The notes below the pieces were generated by a model. The model was not told where the DNA came from. It did not search any database and worked only from the letters and a program-made list of their open reading frames with translations. Of a stretch of DNA of 29,317 nt, positions 1 through 7,122 are shown piece after piece (within the stretch, counting starts at the first letter, position 1; every line of letters begins with the position of its first letter). Position numbers and translations under genes: made by a program. The DNA is from Firmicutes bacterium CAG:884. GTDB taxonomy: Bacteria > Bacillota_I > Bacilli_A > RF39 > UBA660. Location of the stretch: assembly GCA_000433875.1 (NCBI GenBank), contig HF993342.1, positions 1 through 29,317 of the forward strand. Direction: 5' to 3'.

Positions 1-2
1 GG

Positions 3-1283
3 TACTGGAATCCATATATAAGTGATGAAGAAGATAGCAAGTTTATAAATGTGGATAATATTGAAGCAAAGATAAAAGTAAGTGCAGTACAGATAAGTGA
101 ATATGCTATGATGAAGAATGGGTATAGAGAATATAGTGCAAATGGTGGAACAGAGTTTTGGAATAATACATATAAAAAATATATAAGAACAATTAATTTT
201 GGGAATGATTTAAGTAATTTACCTAGCAGTTGTACAGAAGAAAATTTATGTTGGGATATATCATATAGTACAAGTCAAAATAAAAAAGTATATGGTTATT
301 TAATAGATAGTGGATTAACTATATCTGAAACAGATAGTAGTACAAGTACAACTACAGAAAAGACTTTATATAATTTATATATAGTAAGTGAAGTACCAAT
401 ATTTGCACCTACTGATTGTTTGAAAATATTTTCGGATTTTTCTAATTTAAAAATCATTAACTTCAATAATAATTTTAATACCTCAAAAATAACAAATATG
501 GATCTTATGTTTTTTAAATGTTCATCAATAACAAGTTTAGATTTAAATAGTTTTAATACATCAAATGTAACAGATATGCGTAGTATGTTTTCTAAATGTT
601 CATCATTAACAAGTTTAGATTTAAGTAATTTTAATACCTCGAATGTAACAGACATGAATGGTATGTTTAATGAATGTTCATCATTAACAAGTTTAGACTT
701 GAGTAGTTTCAAAACATCAAAAGTAACAAATATGTCGTGTATGTTTAATGTTTGTTCATCATTAACAAGTTTAGATTTAAATAGTTTTAATACATCAAAA
801 GTAACAAATATGAGCTATATGCTTTATGAATGTTCATCATTAACAAGTTTAGATTTAAATGGTTTTAATACATCCAAAGTGACAGATATGAGTGGTATGT
901 TTTCTTATTGTAAATCCTTAACAAACCTAGATTTAAGTAATTTTGATACTTCAAAAGTAACAAATATGTGGGAAATGTTTTATAATTGTTCAAATCTTAC
1001 AACTTTGGATTTAAGTAATTTTAATACCTCGAGTGTAACAAAAATGTATTCTATGTTTTCTGATTGTAAGAAACTACAAACACAAATAAATATAATGAAT
1101 GCAAACGTAACGAATTATGGATATATGTTTAGTAGAGCTGCAACTGATCCTAATGCCAAAATAATAGTTAATTATATTGCGGCATTAGATACAATTGCCG
1201 AAGGACAAACACAAAGCTTAATAGATAAAATGATTGCAACTAAATCAGCTAATAGTAATATAGTAAAAGGAAAACAAATATAA
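3..1283 (+). CDS. BspA-like DUF285 repeat surface protein (5' partial)
   Basis: The reading frame is open from the first complete codon of the window, so the N-terminus lies outside; the GTG at 51 is internal and has no ribosome binding site. Residues before the repeats are Ser/Thr/Asn-rich and extracellular-looking. The middle holds eight 26-residue units of the type FNTSxVTxM-xxMFxxCSSLTSLDL, the BspA-like/DUF285 (Mycoplasma lipoprotein) leucine-rich repeat family, usually found in surface proteins of gut Bacillota. The last ~65 residues carry no repeat and no visible LPXTG motif or membrane anchor, so attachment must come from the missing N-terminus or another mechanism. A hairpin terminator follows the stop. 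The family call is firm; the function (adhesion or host interaction) is inferred from relatives. Confidence 0.85.
   Translation, partial: YWNPYISDEEDSKFINVDNIEAKIKVSAVQISEYAMMKNGYREYSANGGTEFWNNTYKKYIRTINFGNDLSNLPSSCTEENLCWDISYSTSQNKKVYGYLIDSGLTISETDSSTSTTTEKTLYNLYIVSEVPIFAPTDCLKIFSDFSNLKIINFNNNFNTSKITNMDLMFFKCSSITSLDLNSFNTSNVTDMRSMFSKCSSLTSLDLSNFNTSNVTDMNGMFNECSSLTSLDLSSFKTSKVTNMSCMFNVCSSLTSLDLNSFNTSKVTNMSYMLYECSSLTSLDLNGFNTSKVTDMSGMFSYCKSLTNLDLSNFDTSKVTNMWEMFYNCSNLTTLDLSNFNTSSVTKMYSMFSDCKKLQTQINIMNANVTNYGYMFSRAATDPNAKIIVNYIAALDTIAEGQTQSLIDKMIATKSANSNIVKGKQI
474..1097 (+). repeat. Eight in-frame 78-bp repeats coding DUF285 units
   Basis: The codon for the leading Phe recurs every 78 bases, from 474 to 1020. 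Units keep the DNA words catcattaac and aagtttaga nearly unchanged, while the two or three residues before and after the MF dipeptide vary. The last unit decays after its Cys. Near identity at the DNA level suggests recent duplication or recombination between units. Confidence 0.9.
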
Positions 1284-1290
1284 TAAAATG

Positions 1291-1318
1291 AAATCAGGTT
1301 AATTCCTGATTTTAATTT
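1291..1318 (+). terminator. Rho-independent terminator after the BspA-like gene
   Basis: Eight-bp perfect stem AAATCAGG/CCTGATTT with loop TTAATT, followed by a modest T-rich tail. It starts 8 bases after the stop codon. Confidence 0.7.
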
Positions 1319-1351
1319 TATACATCTTTTTAACAAAATGATAAAAACATA

Positions 1352-1380
1352 TTGACAATTTATTTTGTTTTTAATATAAT
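1352..1380 (+). promoter_or_regulatory. Consensus sigma-A promoter of the NAD salvage operon
   Basis: TTGACA (1352-1357), 17-bp spacer, TATAAT (1375-1380): a perfect consensus. The expected start near 1387 gives a ~70-base AT-rich leader before pncA. The -10 overlaps a 15-bp imperfect palindrome (TTAATATAATGTTAA, 1371-1385), a possible but weak operator candidate given the base composition. Confidence 0.8.
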
Positions 1381-1456
1381 GTTAATAAGAAGAAAAAAAC
1401 TCTTTTAAAAAATATAATTTGATATTAACAAAATATTAAAAAGAAAGGATGGTAAT

Positions 1457-2017
1457 ATGAAATTGTTAATAGTAGTAGATATGGTTAACGGATTTATAAA
1501 AAAAGGAAATATGGCTGATAAGTATATAAACCATATAATAAATCCCAATATCGAACTCATAAAAAAAATAAATAAAGAAGGAGGTAATATTGTATTTATT
1601 AAAGATACGCACAAAATAAAATCTAGAGAATTTGATAGATTTTCAGTACATTGCTTAGAAGAAACCGAAGAATCACAAGTAATAGATGAATTAAAAGAAT
1701 ATGAAAAAGTAGCATTCACTAAAAATTCAACAAGTGCGATGTACGCAAAAGGTTTTAAAGAATATATAGATAATTTAAAAAACTTAAAAAAAATCATCTT
1801 AAGCGGCTGTTGCACAGATATATGTGTTATGAATCTAGCACTTGATTTGCAAAACTATTTTGATGAAAACAATAAAAACATTGATATTATTGTACCAAAA
1901 GATGTAGTTGAAACATATTCCGGCCCAAACCATAATAGAGAAGAATATAATGAAATTGCATTTAAAATAATGAACAATGCCGGAATAAAATTAGTAAAAA
2001 CTTGGAGGAATATATGA
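1457..2017 (+). CDS. pncA: Nicotinamidase (isochorismatase-family cysteine hydrolase)
   Basis: Predicted to hydrolyse nicotinamide to nicotinate and ammonia, the first step of Preiss-Handler NAD salvage in the cytosol. The 186 residues have the isochorismatase-fold layout: Asp8 in VVDMVNGF, Lys89 in FTKN and Cys123 in TDICV form the expected Asp-Lys-Cys triad. Asp50, His52 and His65 (DTH and VHC) fit the metal-binding residues of nicotinamidases. The ATG at 1457 has AAAGGATGG just upstream. The last codon overlaps the pncB start as ATGA, so translation is coupled. The family alone would allow other amidases, but the following pncB, nadE and nadD make nicotinamidase by far the best reading. 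Confidence 0.9.
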   Translation: MKLLIVVDMVNGFIKKGNMADKYINHIINPNIELIKKINKEGGNIVFIKDTHKIKSREFDRFSVHCLEETEESQVIDELKEYEKVAFTKNSTSAMYAKGFKEYIDNLKNLKKIILSGCCTDICVMNLALDLQNYFDENNKNIDIIVPKDVVETYSGPNHNREEYNEIAFKIMNNAGIKLVKTWRNI

Positions 2018-3450
2018 ATAAAACAATGATGACAGACCTATATGAGTTAACAATGGCTCAAACATATTATAACGAAAATAAAAAAGATGAAATAGTATAC
2101 TTTGATGTCTTCTATAGAAAAAATCCGTTTAATGGCGGTTATGCAATATCAGGTGGATTAGAGCAAATAATAAATTATATAGAAAACTTTAAATTTGATG
2201 AAAAAAGAATAAATTATTTAAAACAACTAAAAATATTTAATGATAATTTTTTAGACTATTTAAAAAATCTAAAATTTACAGGCGATATATATGCTATACC
2301 AGATGGAACACCAATATTTCCAAACGAACCAATAATAACCGTAAAAGCACCAATAATTGTCGCTCAAATTATTGAGACAGCCTTACTAGCATCATTTAAC
2401 TATGAAACCCTAATAACAACAAGCTCAAAAAGACTTTGTAACGCAGCCATAAACATTCCAATAATGGAGTTTGGCGCAAGAAGAGCATCCGGAATAGAAG
2501 GCGCAATTACAGCAAGCAAATGTGGTTATATAGGAGGATGCTCTGGAACATCTAATACTGAAGCCGGATACCTATATGATATACCGGTTATGGGAACAAT
2601 GGCTCACTCATTAGTAACCGAAGAAAAAAATGAATATGATGCCTTCCTTGGATATGTAAAAAATAACCCATATAATATAGTTTTACTAGTAGATACCTAT
2701 GATACACTAAAAAGCGGTATTCCAAATGCTATAAAAGTATATAATGATTACCTAAAACCAAACGGATATAAATTAAACGGAATTAGAATTGATAGTGGAG
2801 ACCTTGTCTATCTATCAAAAATGGCCCGCAAAATGCTTGATGAAGCAGGCCTATATGATACCAAAATATGTTTATCAAACGGATTAGATGAAGAAAGTAT
2901 TAATGATTTAATCAAAAACGGAGCAACATTTGATAGCATTGGAGCAGGTGATAATATTGCCGCGCCTAAAGAAAGAATAGGCGGTGTATATAAATTAGTA
3001 GCAGTCGAAAACGAAAAAATTGAACCAAGAATCAAAGTAAGTGATGATAGCGTTAAAACAATAAATCCAGGCTATAAAAAAGTTTATCGCTTCTATGATA
3101 AACAAACAGGCTTTGCCCTAGGAGACGTAATTGCTCTATATGATGAAAAAATAAGCAAAAACAAATATACACTAATTCATCCAATAGAAACTTGGAAACA
3201 AAAAGAAATAACAAACTATAACCTAAGAGAATTACAAGTACCAATCTATCAAAAAGGAAAATTAGTCTATAATTTGCCGAGCGTCAATGAAATTAGAAAT
3301 TATTGCACGAAAGAATTCGAAACAATTTATCCCGAAATAAAAAGAAAAGTTAATCCTCACGAATACTATGTTGACCTAAGTGTAAAGTTACTAGAACTAA
3401 AAAATAAACTAATTGCAGAACATAAAAACGTAAAAAAATTAATTAAATAG
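2014..3450 (+). CDS. pncB: Nicotinate phosphoribosyltransferase
   Basis: Converts nicotinate, PRPP and ATP to nicotinate mononucleotide. The 478-residue protein starts with MNKTMMTDLYELTMAQ, the standard N-terminus of the family. EFGARR (152-157), GTSNTEAG (178-185) and GTMAHS follow, whose His198 matches the phosphorylated His of characterised enzymes. The start is the ATG at 2014: it has GGAGGA five bases upstream and overlaps the pncA stop. The in-frame TTG at 2002 lies at the edge of that ribosome binding site and is not credible. Second gene of the pncA-pncB-nadE-nadD operon. Confidence 0.95.
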   Translation: MNKTMMTDLYELTMAQTYYNENKKDEIVYFDVFYRKNPFNGGYAISGGLEQIINYIENFKFDEKRINYLKQLKIFNDNFLDYLKNLKFTGDIYAIPDGTPIFPNEPIITVKAPIIVAQIIETALLASFNYETLITTSSKRLCNAAINIPIMEFGARRASGIEGAITASKCGYIGGCSGTSNTEAGYLYDIPVMGTMAHSLVTEEKNEYDAFLGYVKNNPYNIVLLVDTYDTLKSGIPNAIKVYNDYLKPNGYKLNGIRIDSGDLVYLSKMARKMLDEAGLYDTKICLSNGLDEESINDLIKNGATFDSIGAGDNIAAPKERIGGVYKLVAVENEKIEPRIKVSDDSVKTINPGYKKVYRFYDKQTGFALGDVIALYDEKISKNKYTLIHPIETWKQKEITNYNLRELQVPIYQKGKLVYNLPSVNEIRNYCTKEFETIYPEIKRKVNPHEYYVDLSVKLLELKNKLIAEHKNVKKLIK

Positions 3451-3461
3451 GAGGAAATAAT

Positions 3462-4208
3462 ATGTTTGATGCTAAAAAAGAAACCAATAAAATAATAGAT
3501 TTTATAAGAAATTACTATAAAGAAAATAATCTAGGAGGAGTAGTAATTGGAATAAGTGGTGGTAAAGATTCCGCAGTAGTTGCTGCACTCTTCTGTAAAG
3601 CAATCGGACCAGAAAATGTAATAGGTTTTACACTACCTTGTCACTCAAATGAAGATGATAAAATAAAAGCAAAAATAATAAGTGATTACTATAAATTTGA
3701 ATTAAAAAATTTTGATTTAACAAATGTATATGATACCTTTAAAAACGAATTAAAAAACTTAGGTAACTTTAAAAATACTCTAAATAGTGATATCAATATT
3801 AAACCAAGATTAAGAATGAGTACACTTTATTATATGGCAGCACTTTATACAAATATCAAAAATAAAACATATATCGTAGCAGGAACATCAAATAAATGTG
3901 AACTATATGTTGGTTATTTTACAAAAGGCGGCGACTCTGTACACGACATATCAGTACTAGCCGATCTTACAGTAGATGAAGTAATAAGTATTGGTGAAGA
4001 ATTAAATGTACCAAAAGAAGTATTATACAAAGCACCAAGTGATGGTTTATCTAATTTAACCGATGAAGAAAAATTAGGCGTTAGTTATAAAGATATAACA
4101 TCTTACATAAATGGTAATATAATAGATGAAGAAACAAAAAACAAAATAAAAACACTTCATAATAATTCTAAACATAAATTTAATATACCAACATACAAAA
4201 AAATATGA
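3462..4208 (+). CDS. nadE: NAD synthase, ammonia-dependent type
   Basis: Amidates deamido-NAD to NAD using ATP. The 248 residues correspond to the synthetase domain only, with the PP-loop SGGKDS at 32-37, a GTSNKCELYVGYFTKGGDS segment that aligns with the family's NaAD/ATP site, and PSDGLSNLTDEEKLG near the end. There is no N-terminal nitrilase-like glutaminase domain, so ammonia is the expected nitrogen donor; the nicotinamidase encoded three genes earlier releases ammonia. GGAGGA precedes the ATG. The stop overlaps the nadD start (ATGA, 4205-4208). Confidence 0.93.
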   Translation: MFDAKKETNKIIDFIRNYYKENNLGGVVIGISGGKDSAVVAALFCKAIGPENVIGFTLPCHSNEDDKIKAKIISDYYKFELKNFDLTNVYDTFKNELKNLGNFKNTLNSDINIKPRLRMSTLYYMAALYTNIKNKTYIVAGTSNKCELYVGYFTKGGDSVHDISVLADLTVDEVISIGEELNVPKEVLYKAPSDGLSNLTDEEKLGVSYKDITSYINGNIIDEETKNKIKTLHNNSKHKFNIPTYKKI

Positions 4209-4774
4209 AAGTAGGAATATTTGGTGGTTCCTTTAACCCACCACACAAAATGCATAAAAGAATTGGTTTAGAATTAATTAAAAAAGGTTATGTAGATAAA
4301 ATAATATATGTTCCCGTTCAAGATAATTATAATAAAAAAGATTTATTACCATTTAAAGATAGATATAATATGGTTAAGCAAATGATTAAAGGAAATAATA
4401 ACTTATTAGTCTCGTCCTTAGCGCGCTTCGGCTACATTTATACATATATGGTACTTGACTATTTTAGTAAAAAATATGACAAAGTATATTTTATATGTGG
4501 ATGTGATAATTTAAAAGACTTTAAAAATTGGAAAAAATATGACTATATTTTAAAAAATTACAAACTACTTGTTATTGATAGAAATAATGAGTTCTCAAAT
4601 GTAATAAAATCATTTAATAATAAAAATATTATAAAATGTGATATAGAAGCAAGTAATATATCATCAAGCAGTATAAGAAATGATATTTCTAAACTATATG
4701 AAAGACTTGATAGTAGAACCATTAAATACATAATAAATAATGAATTATACAAAAGTCGTTCTAAAAACGTGTAA
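4205..4774 (+). CDS. nadD: Nicotinate-nucleotide adenylyltransferase
   Basis: Adenylates nicotinate mononucleotide to deamido-NAD, the step between PncB and NadE. At 189 residues it has the usual family length. The nucleotidyltransferase signature is GGSFNPPHKMH (7-17), with both His of the HxxH motif, and the C-terminal SSSSIR motif is present. The natural end of the family is near KYIINNELY; the last seven residues KSRSKNV are encoded by the first copy of a 33-bp tandem repeat that continues beyond the stop. Last gene of the operon. No hairpin terminator is visible after it, only the repeats and the next promoter. Confidence 0.93.
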   Translation: MKVGIFGGSFNPPHKMHKRIGLELIKKGYVDKIIYVPVQDNYNKKDLLPFKDRYNMVKQMIKGNNNLLVSSLARFGYIYTYMVLDYFSKKYDKVYFICGCDNLKDFKNWKKYDYILKNYKLLVIDRNNEFSNVIKSFNNKNIIKCDIEASNISSSSIRNDISKLYERLDSRTIKYIINNELYKSRSKNV

Positions 4775-4838
4775 GTTTGATATAAAAGTCGTTCTAAAAA
4801 CGTGTAAATTATGTATAAAAGTCGTTCAAAAAACGTGA
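4748..4838 (+). repeat. Three 33-bp tandem direct repeats at the nadD 3' end
   Basis: The core aaaagtcgttctaaaaacg recurs at 4751, 4784 and 4817, with exact 33-base periods. Copies 1 and 2 are identical over 24 bases; copy 3 has a T-to-A change in the core and a different tail. Each copy contains CGTT...AACG, a short 4-bp dyad. Because 33 is a multiple of 3, each copy keeps the KSRSKNV reading, but copy 1 supplies the nadD stop. The array ends about 7 bases before the -35 of the next operon. Confidence 0.9.
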
Positions 4839-4844
4839 TTTAAC

Positions 4845-4873
4845 TTGACAATTACAATTAAATGTACTATATT
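4845..4873 (+). promoter_or_regulatory. Promoter of the ATPase-nrtR operon
   Basis: TTGACA (4845-4850), 17-bp spacer, TATATT (4868-4873). The expected start near 4880 leaves a leader of about 10 bases containing GGTGAAG, then the ATG at 4890. Confidence 0.75.
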
Positions 4874-4876
4874 TAA
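4858..4876. promoter_or_regulatory. 19-bp palindrome over the -10 box (candidate NrtR operator)
   Basis: TTAAATGTACTATATTTAA is an inverted repeat centred on 4867 with eight of nine arm positions paired. It covers the -10 box of the operon that contains the regulator gene. Position and symmetry fit an autoregulatory operator for a dimeric wHTH protein. The AT-rich background makes chance palindromes common, so the assignment to NrtR is inference. Confidence 0.4.
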
Positions 4877-4889
4877 TATGGTGAAGAAA

Positions 4890-6212
4890 ATGAAAAGAAA
4901 AATATATAATGAATTATTAAAATGGAAAAATGAAAAAGAAAACATTAAGCCACTTATTGTTTTAGGAGCTAGACAAGTAGGAAAAACCTATATTATTGAT
5001 GACTTTTGTAAAAATGAATATGAAAATTATATTTATGTTAATCTATTCAGTAGCAATAACATCGTAGAATTATATGATCGTAAAGATATAGACTCTGATC
5101 AAAAATTCAACTATCTACAAACACTATTAAATCATAATTTAGAAGAAAAAAATACAATCCTATTTATAGATGAAATCCAAGAATCAGAAGCTTTAATCTT
5201 TGAACTAAAATATTTTTGTGAAAAACACAACAATGTAAGAATTATATGTGCCGGATCATTACTAGGAGTAAAACTAAAAAGAACCAAATATTCATTCCCA
5301 GTAGGCAAAGTAAAAATGATAACATTATATCCGATGGATTTCGAAGAGTTTTTACTAGCAAACAATCGTGAAATGTTAATTGATGAAATAAAAAAATGCT
5401 ATAAAACAAATACACCTATGCTAGCTCAACTTCATTCTCTAGCACTTGAATATTATAGATACTATCTAATTTGTGGTGGAATGCCAGAATCAGTTAAAAA
5501 CTTTACTTCCGTTAACTGCGATATAATGAAATATGATTCATCAATAAAAAATGATATAATCGAAGCATATTTTAATGATATGAGTAAATATGTAATAAAC
5601 GAATCAGAAACATTAAAAATAAAAAAAACATATAAATCTATACCAAGCCAACTAGCAAATGAATCAAAAAAATTTCAATTTTCAAAAATTGATCGAAACT
5701 CTAGAACAAGAGAATATGAACTACCATTAGATTGGTTATCAGCAAGTAATTTAGTGTTGACATCATACCGTGTTTCAACACCACAAATCCCATTAGCAGG
5801 TTATAAAGAAGAAGATTTCTTTAAATTATTTTTAAGTGATGTTGGACTATTAAATCATTTACTTGAAATTAGATATTCTGATATCATTACAGATAACTTA
5901 TCTTTATATAAAGGATCAATTGCCGAAAACTATGTAGCAACTCAATTAATATGTAATAATCATAGCCTTTACTATTGGTTAAGTAAAGGAAAGGCTGAAA
6001 TTGATTTTCTACTATATAACGAAAGCGGAATTATTCCAATTGAAGTTAAAGCAGCAAGTAACAAACAATCAAAAAGTTTAAACTCTTATATGGATTTATT
6101 TAATCCATCATATGCGATAAGAATAAGTAGTCGTAACTTTGGATTTGATTCAAATAAAAAAATAAAATCAGTTCCTTTATACGCTGTATTTTGTATTGAA
6201 AAAGGTGAGTAA
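4890..6212 (+). CDS. AAA_14/DUF4143 family ATPase
   Basis: A 440-residue ATP-binding protein of the AAA_14-DUF4143 family, widespread in gut bacteria and of unknown physiological role. Walker A is GARQVGKT (26-33) and Walker B is ILFIDE ending at Asp94-Glu95. The C-terminal DUF4143 part ends in an E-x-D ... EVK pattern (KAEIDFLLYN, then IPIEVKAA) that resembles a PD-(D/E)xK nuclease-like core. The ATG at 4890 is chosen because the promoter -10 ends at 4873 and GGTGAAG lies just upstream; starts further 5' fall inside the promoter. The gene is followed after 2 bases by nrtR, so the two are co-transcribed. It sits between the NAD operon and its likely regulator, but no known link to NAD exists for the family. 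Confidence 0.85.
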   Translation: MKRKIYNELLKWKNEKENIKPLIVLGARQVGKTYIIDDFCKNEYENYIYVNLFSSNNIVELYDRKDIDSDQKFNYLQTLLNHNLEEKNTILFIDEIQESEALIFELKYFCEKHNNVRIICAGSLLGVKLKRTKYSFPVGKVKMITLYPMDFEEFLLANNREMLIDEIKKCYKTNTPMLAQLHSLALEYYRYYLICGGMPESVKNFTSVNCDIMKYDSSIKNDIIEAYFNDMSKYVINESETLKIKKTYKSIPSQLANESKKFQFSKIDRNSRTREYELPLDWLSASNLVLTSYRVSTPQIPLAGYKEEDFFKLFLSDVGLLNHLLEIRYSDIITDNLSLYKGSIAENYVATQLICNNHSLYYWLSKGKAEIDFLLYNESGIIPIEVKAASNKQSKSLNSYMDLFNPSYAIRISSRNFGFDSNKKIKSVPLYAVFCIEKGE

Positions 6213-6214
6213 TT

Positions 6215-7036
6215 ATGGAATATAAAAGTGAAGAAGAATTTTTAAAAAATTATGATTCGAGTTGTTTTGAAAAACTATCCTGTACAACTGATATTGCGCT
6301 TTTTAGCGTTTCCAATGAAATAGATACAAACTATCGTAAATTAAGCCACAAATTTTATAGCGTTCTTTTAGTAAAAAGAAAAAATTATCCCTTCAAAGAT
6401 AAATGGTGTTTACCAGGAGGATTTATTAGAATTGATGAAGACTTAGAAGATGCCCCCAAAAGGATTTTAAAAGAAGAAACCAATATTGATGATGTTTATT
6501 TAGAACAATTATATACATTTGGTGATGTAAATAGAGATCCTAGAATGAGAATTATTTCTACATCTTATATAGGATTAATTGATAAAAATAATTTAAATAT
6601 AAAATTAAATGAAAATACATCTTGGTTTAAAATAGATTTTGAAGAATCAGATGATAAAATAACAATTAATTTTGATAATGATATAGATAGATTTAGTGTT
6701 GCACTAAAAAAGATCTTAAAAGAAAAAACAACTAATAAATATAAATACGAAGTTATTCAAAATGATTATCTAGCATTTGACCATTCTATTGTTATTGGAA
6801 CTGGGATAGTACGACTAAAAAACAAAATAAATTATACAGATATAGTATTTAATATGATGCCAGAATATTTTACACTTGGAGAATTACAACAAGTATATGA
6901 AGTAATTTTAGGAAAAAAATTACTAGATCCTGCATTTAGAAGAATAATATCGAGCAAAGTTATAAAAACAGATAAAATGGTTACCGGAAGAGGTCATAGA
7001 CCATCATATTTATTTAAATATAAAGAAAAAAGTTAA
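6215..7036 (+). CDS. nrtR: NrtR-type Nudix-wHTH transcriptional regulator of NAD genes
   Basis: The 273 residues combine an N-terminal Nudix domain (about 25-165) with a C-terminal winged helix (about 195-270) containing the segments FTLGELQQVYE and DPAFRRII, as in NrtR, the ADP-ribose-responsive repressor of NAD metabolism genes. The Nudix box is degenerate: Gly69, Glu75, Arg83, Glu87 and Glu88 are kept, but the Glu after Arg83 is Ile84 and the usual Gly is Asn90. That fits an effector-sensing rather than catalytic domain. AGGTGAG precedes the ATG, and the gene is coupled to the ATPase upstream. Its position 1.4 kb after pncA-pncB-nadE-nadD supports regulation of that operon. The family assignment rests on architecture and motif, not on a search. 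Confidence 0.8.
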   Translation: MEYKSEEEFLKNYDSSCFEKLSCTTDIALFSVSNEIDTNYRKLSHKFYSVLLVKRKNYPFKDKWCLPGGFIRIDEDLEDAPKRILKEETNIDDVYLEQLYTFGDVNRDPRMRIISTSYIGLIDKNNLNIKLNENTSWFKIDFEESDDKITINFDNDIDRFSVALKKILKEKTTNKYKYEVIQNDYLAFDHSIVIGTGIVRLKNKINYTDIVFNMMPEYFTLGELQQVYEVILGKKLLDPAFRRIISSKVIKTDKMVTGRGHRPSYLFKYKEKS

Positions 7037-7056
7037 GTTTAATGCTTAACTTTTAT
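7028..7056 (+). terminator. Terminator after nrtR
   Basis: Ten-bp stem AAAAGTTAAG/CTTAACTTTT with a 7-base loop, overlapping the nrtR stop region. The hairpin core is nearly the same as that of the terminator after the Fic gene. Confidence 0.7.
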
Positions 7057-7064
7057 TACAATAA

Positions 7065-7093
7065 TTGAAAACAAATAAAATAAATGCTATAAT
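7065..7093 (+). promoter_or_regulatory. Promoter of the Fic gene
   Basis: TTGAAA (7065-7070), 17-bp spacer ending in TGC, TATAAT (7088-7093): near-consensus with an extended -10. It lies between the nrtR terminator and the Fic start, so the Fic gene is transcribed on its own. Confidence 0.75.
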
Positions 7094-7122
7094 CACATTA
7101 TAAGTATTTTGGAGGGATTTAA

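Noticed and set aside
296..712. Minus-strand ORF across the BspA repeats
   Set aside because: Composition mirrors the plus-strand repeats; no ribosome binding site or promoter. A shadow.
4748..4838. CRISPR-like array
   Set aside because: Only three copies, adjacent 33-bp direct repeats with about 10-base linkers; no unique spacers of normal length and no cas genes.
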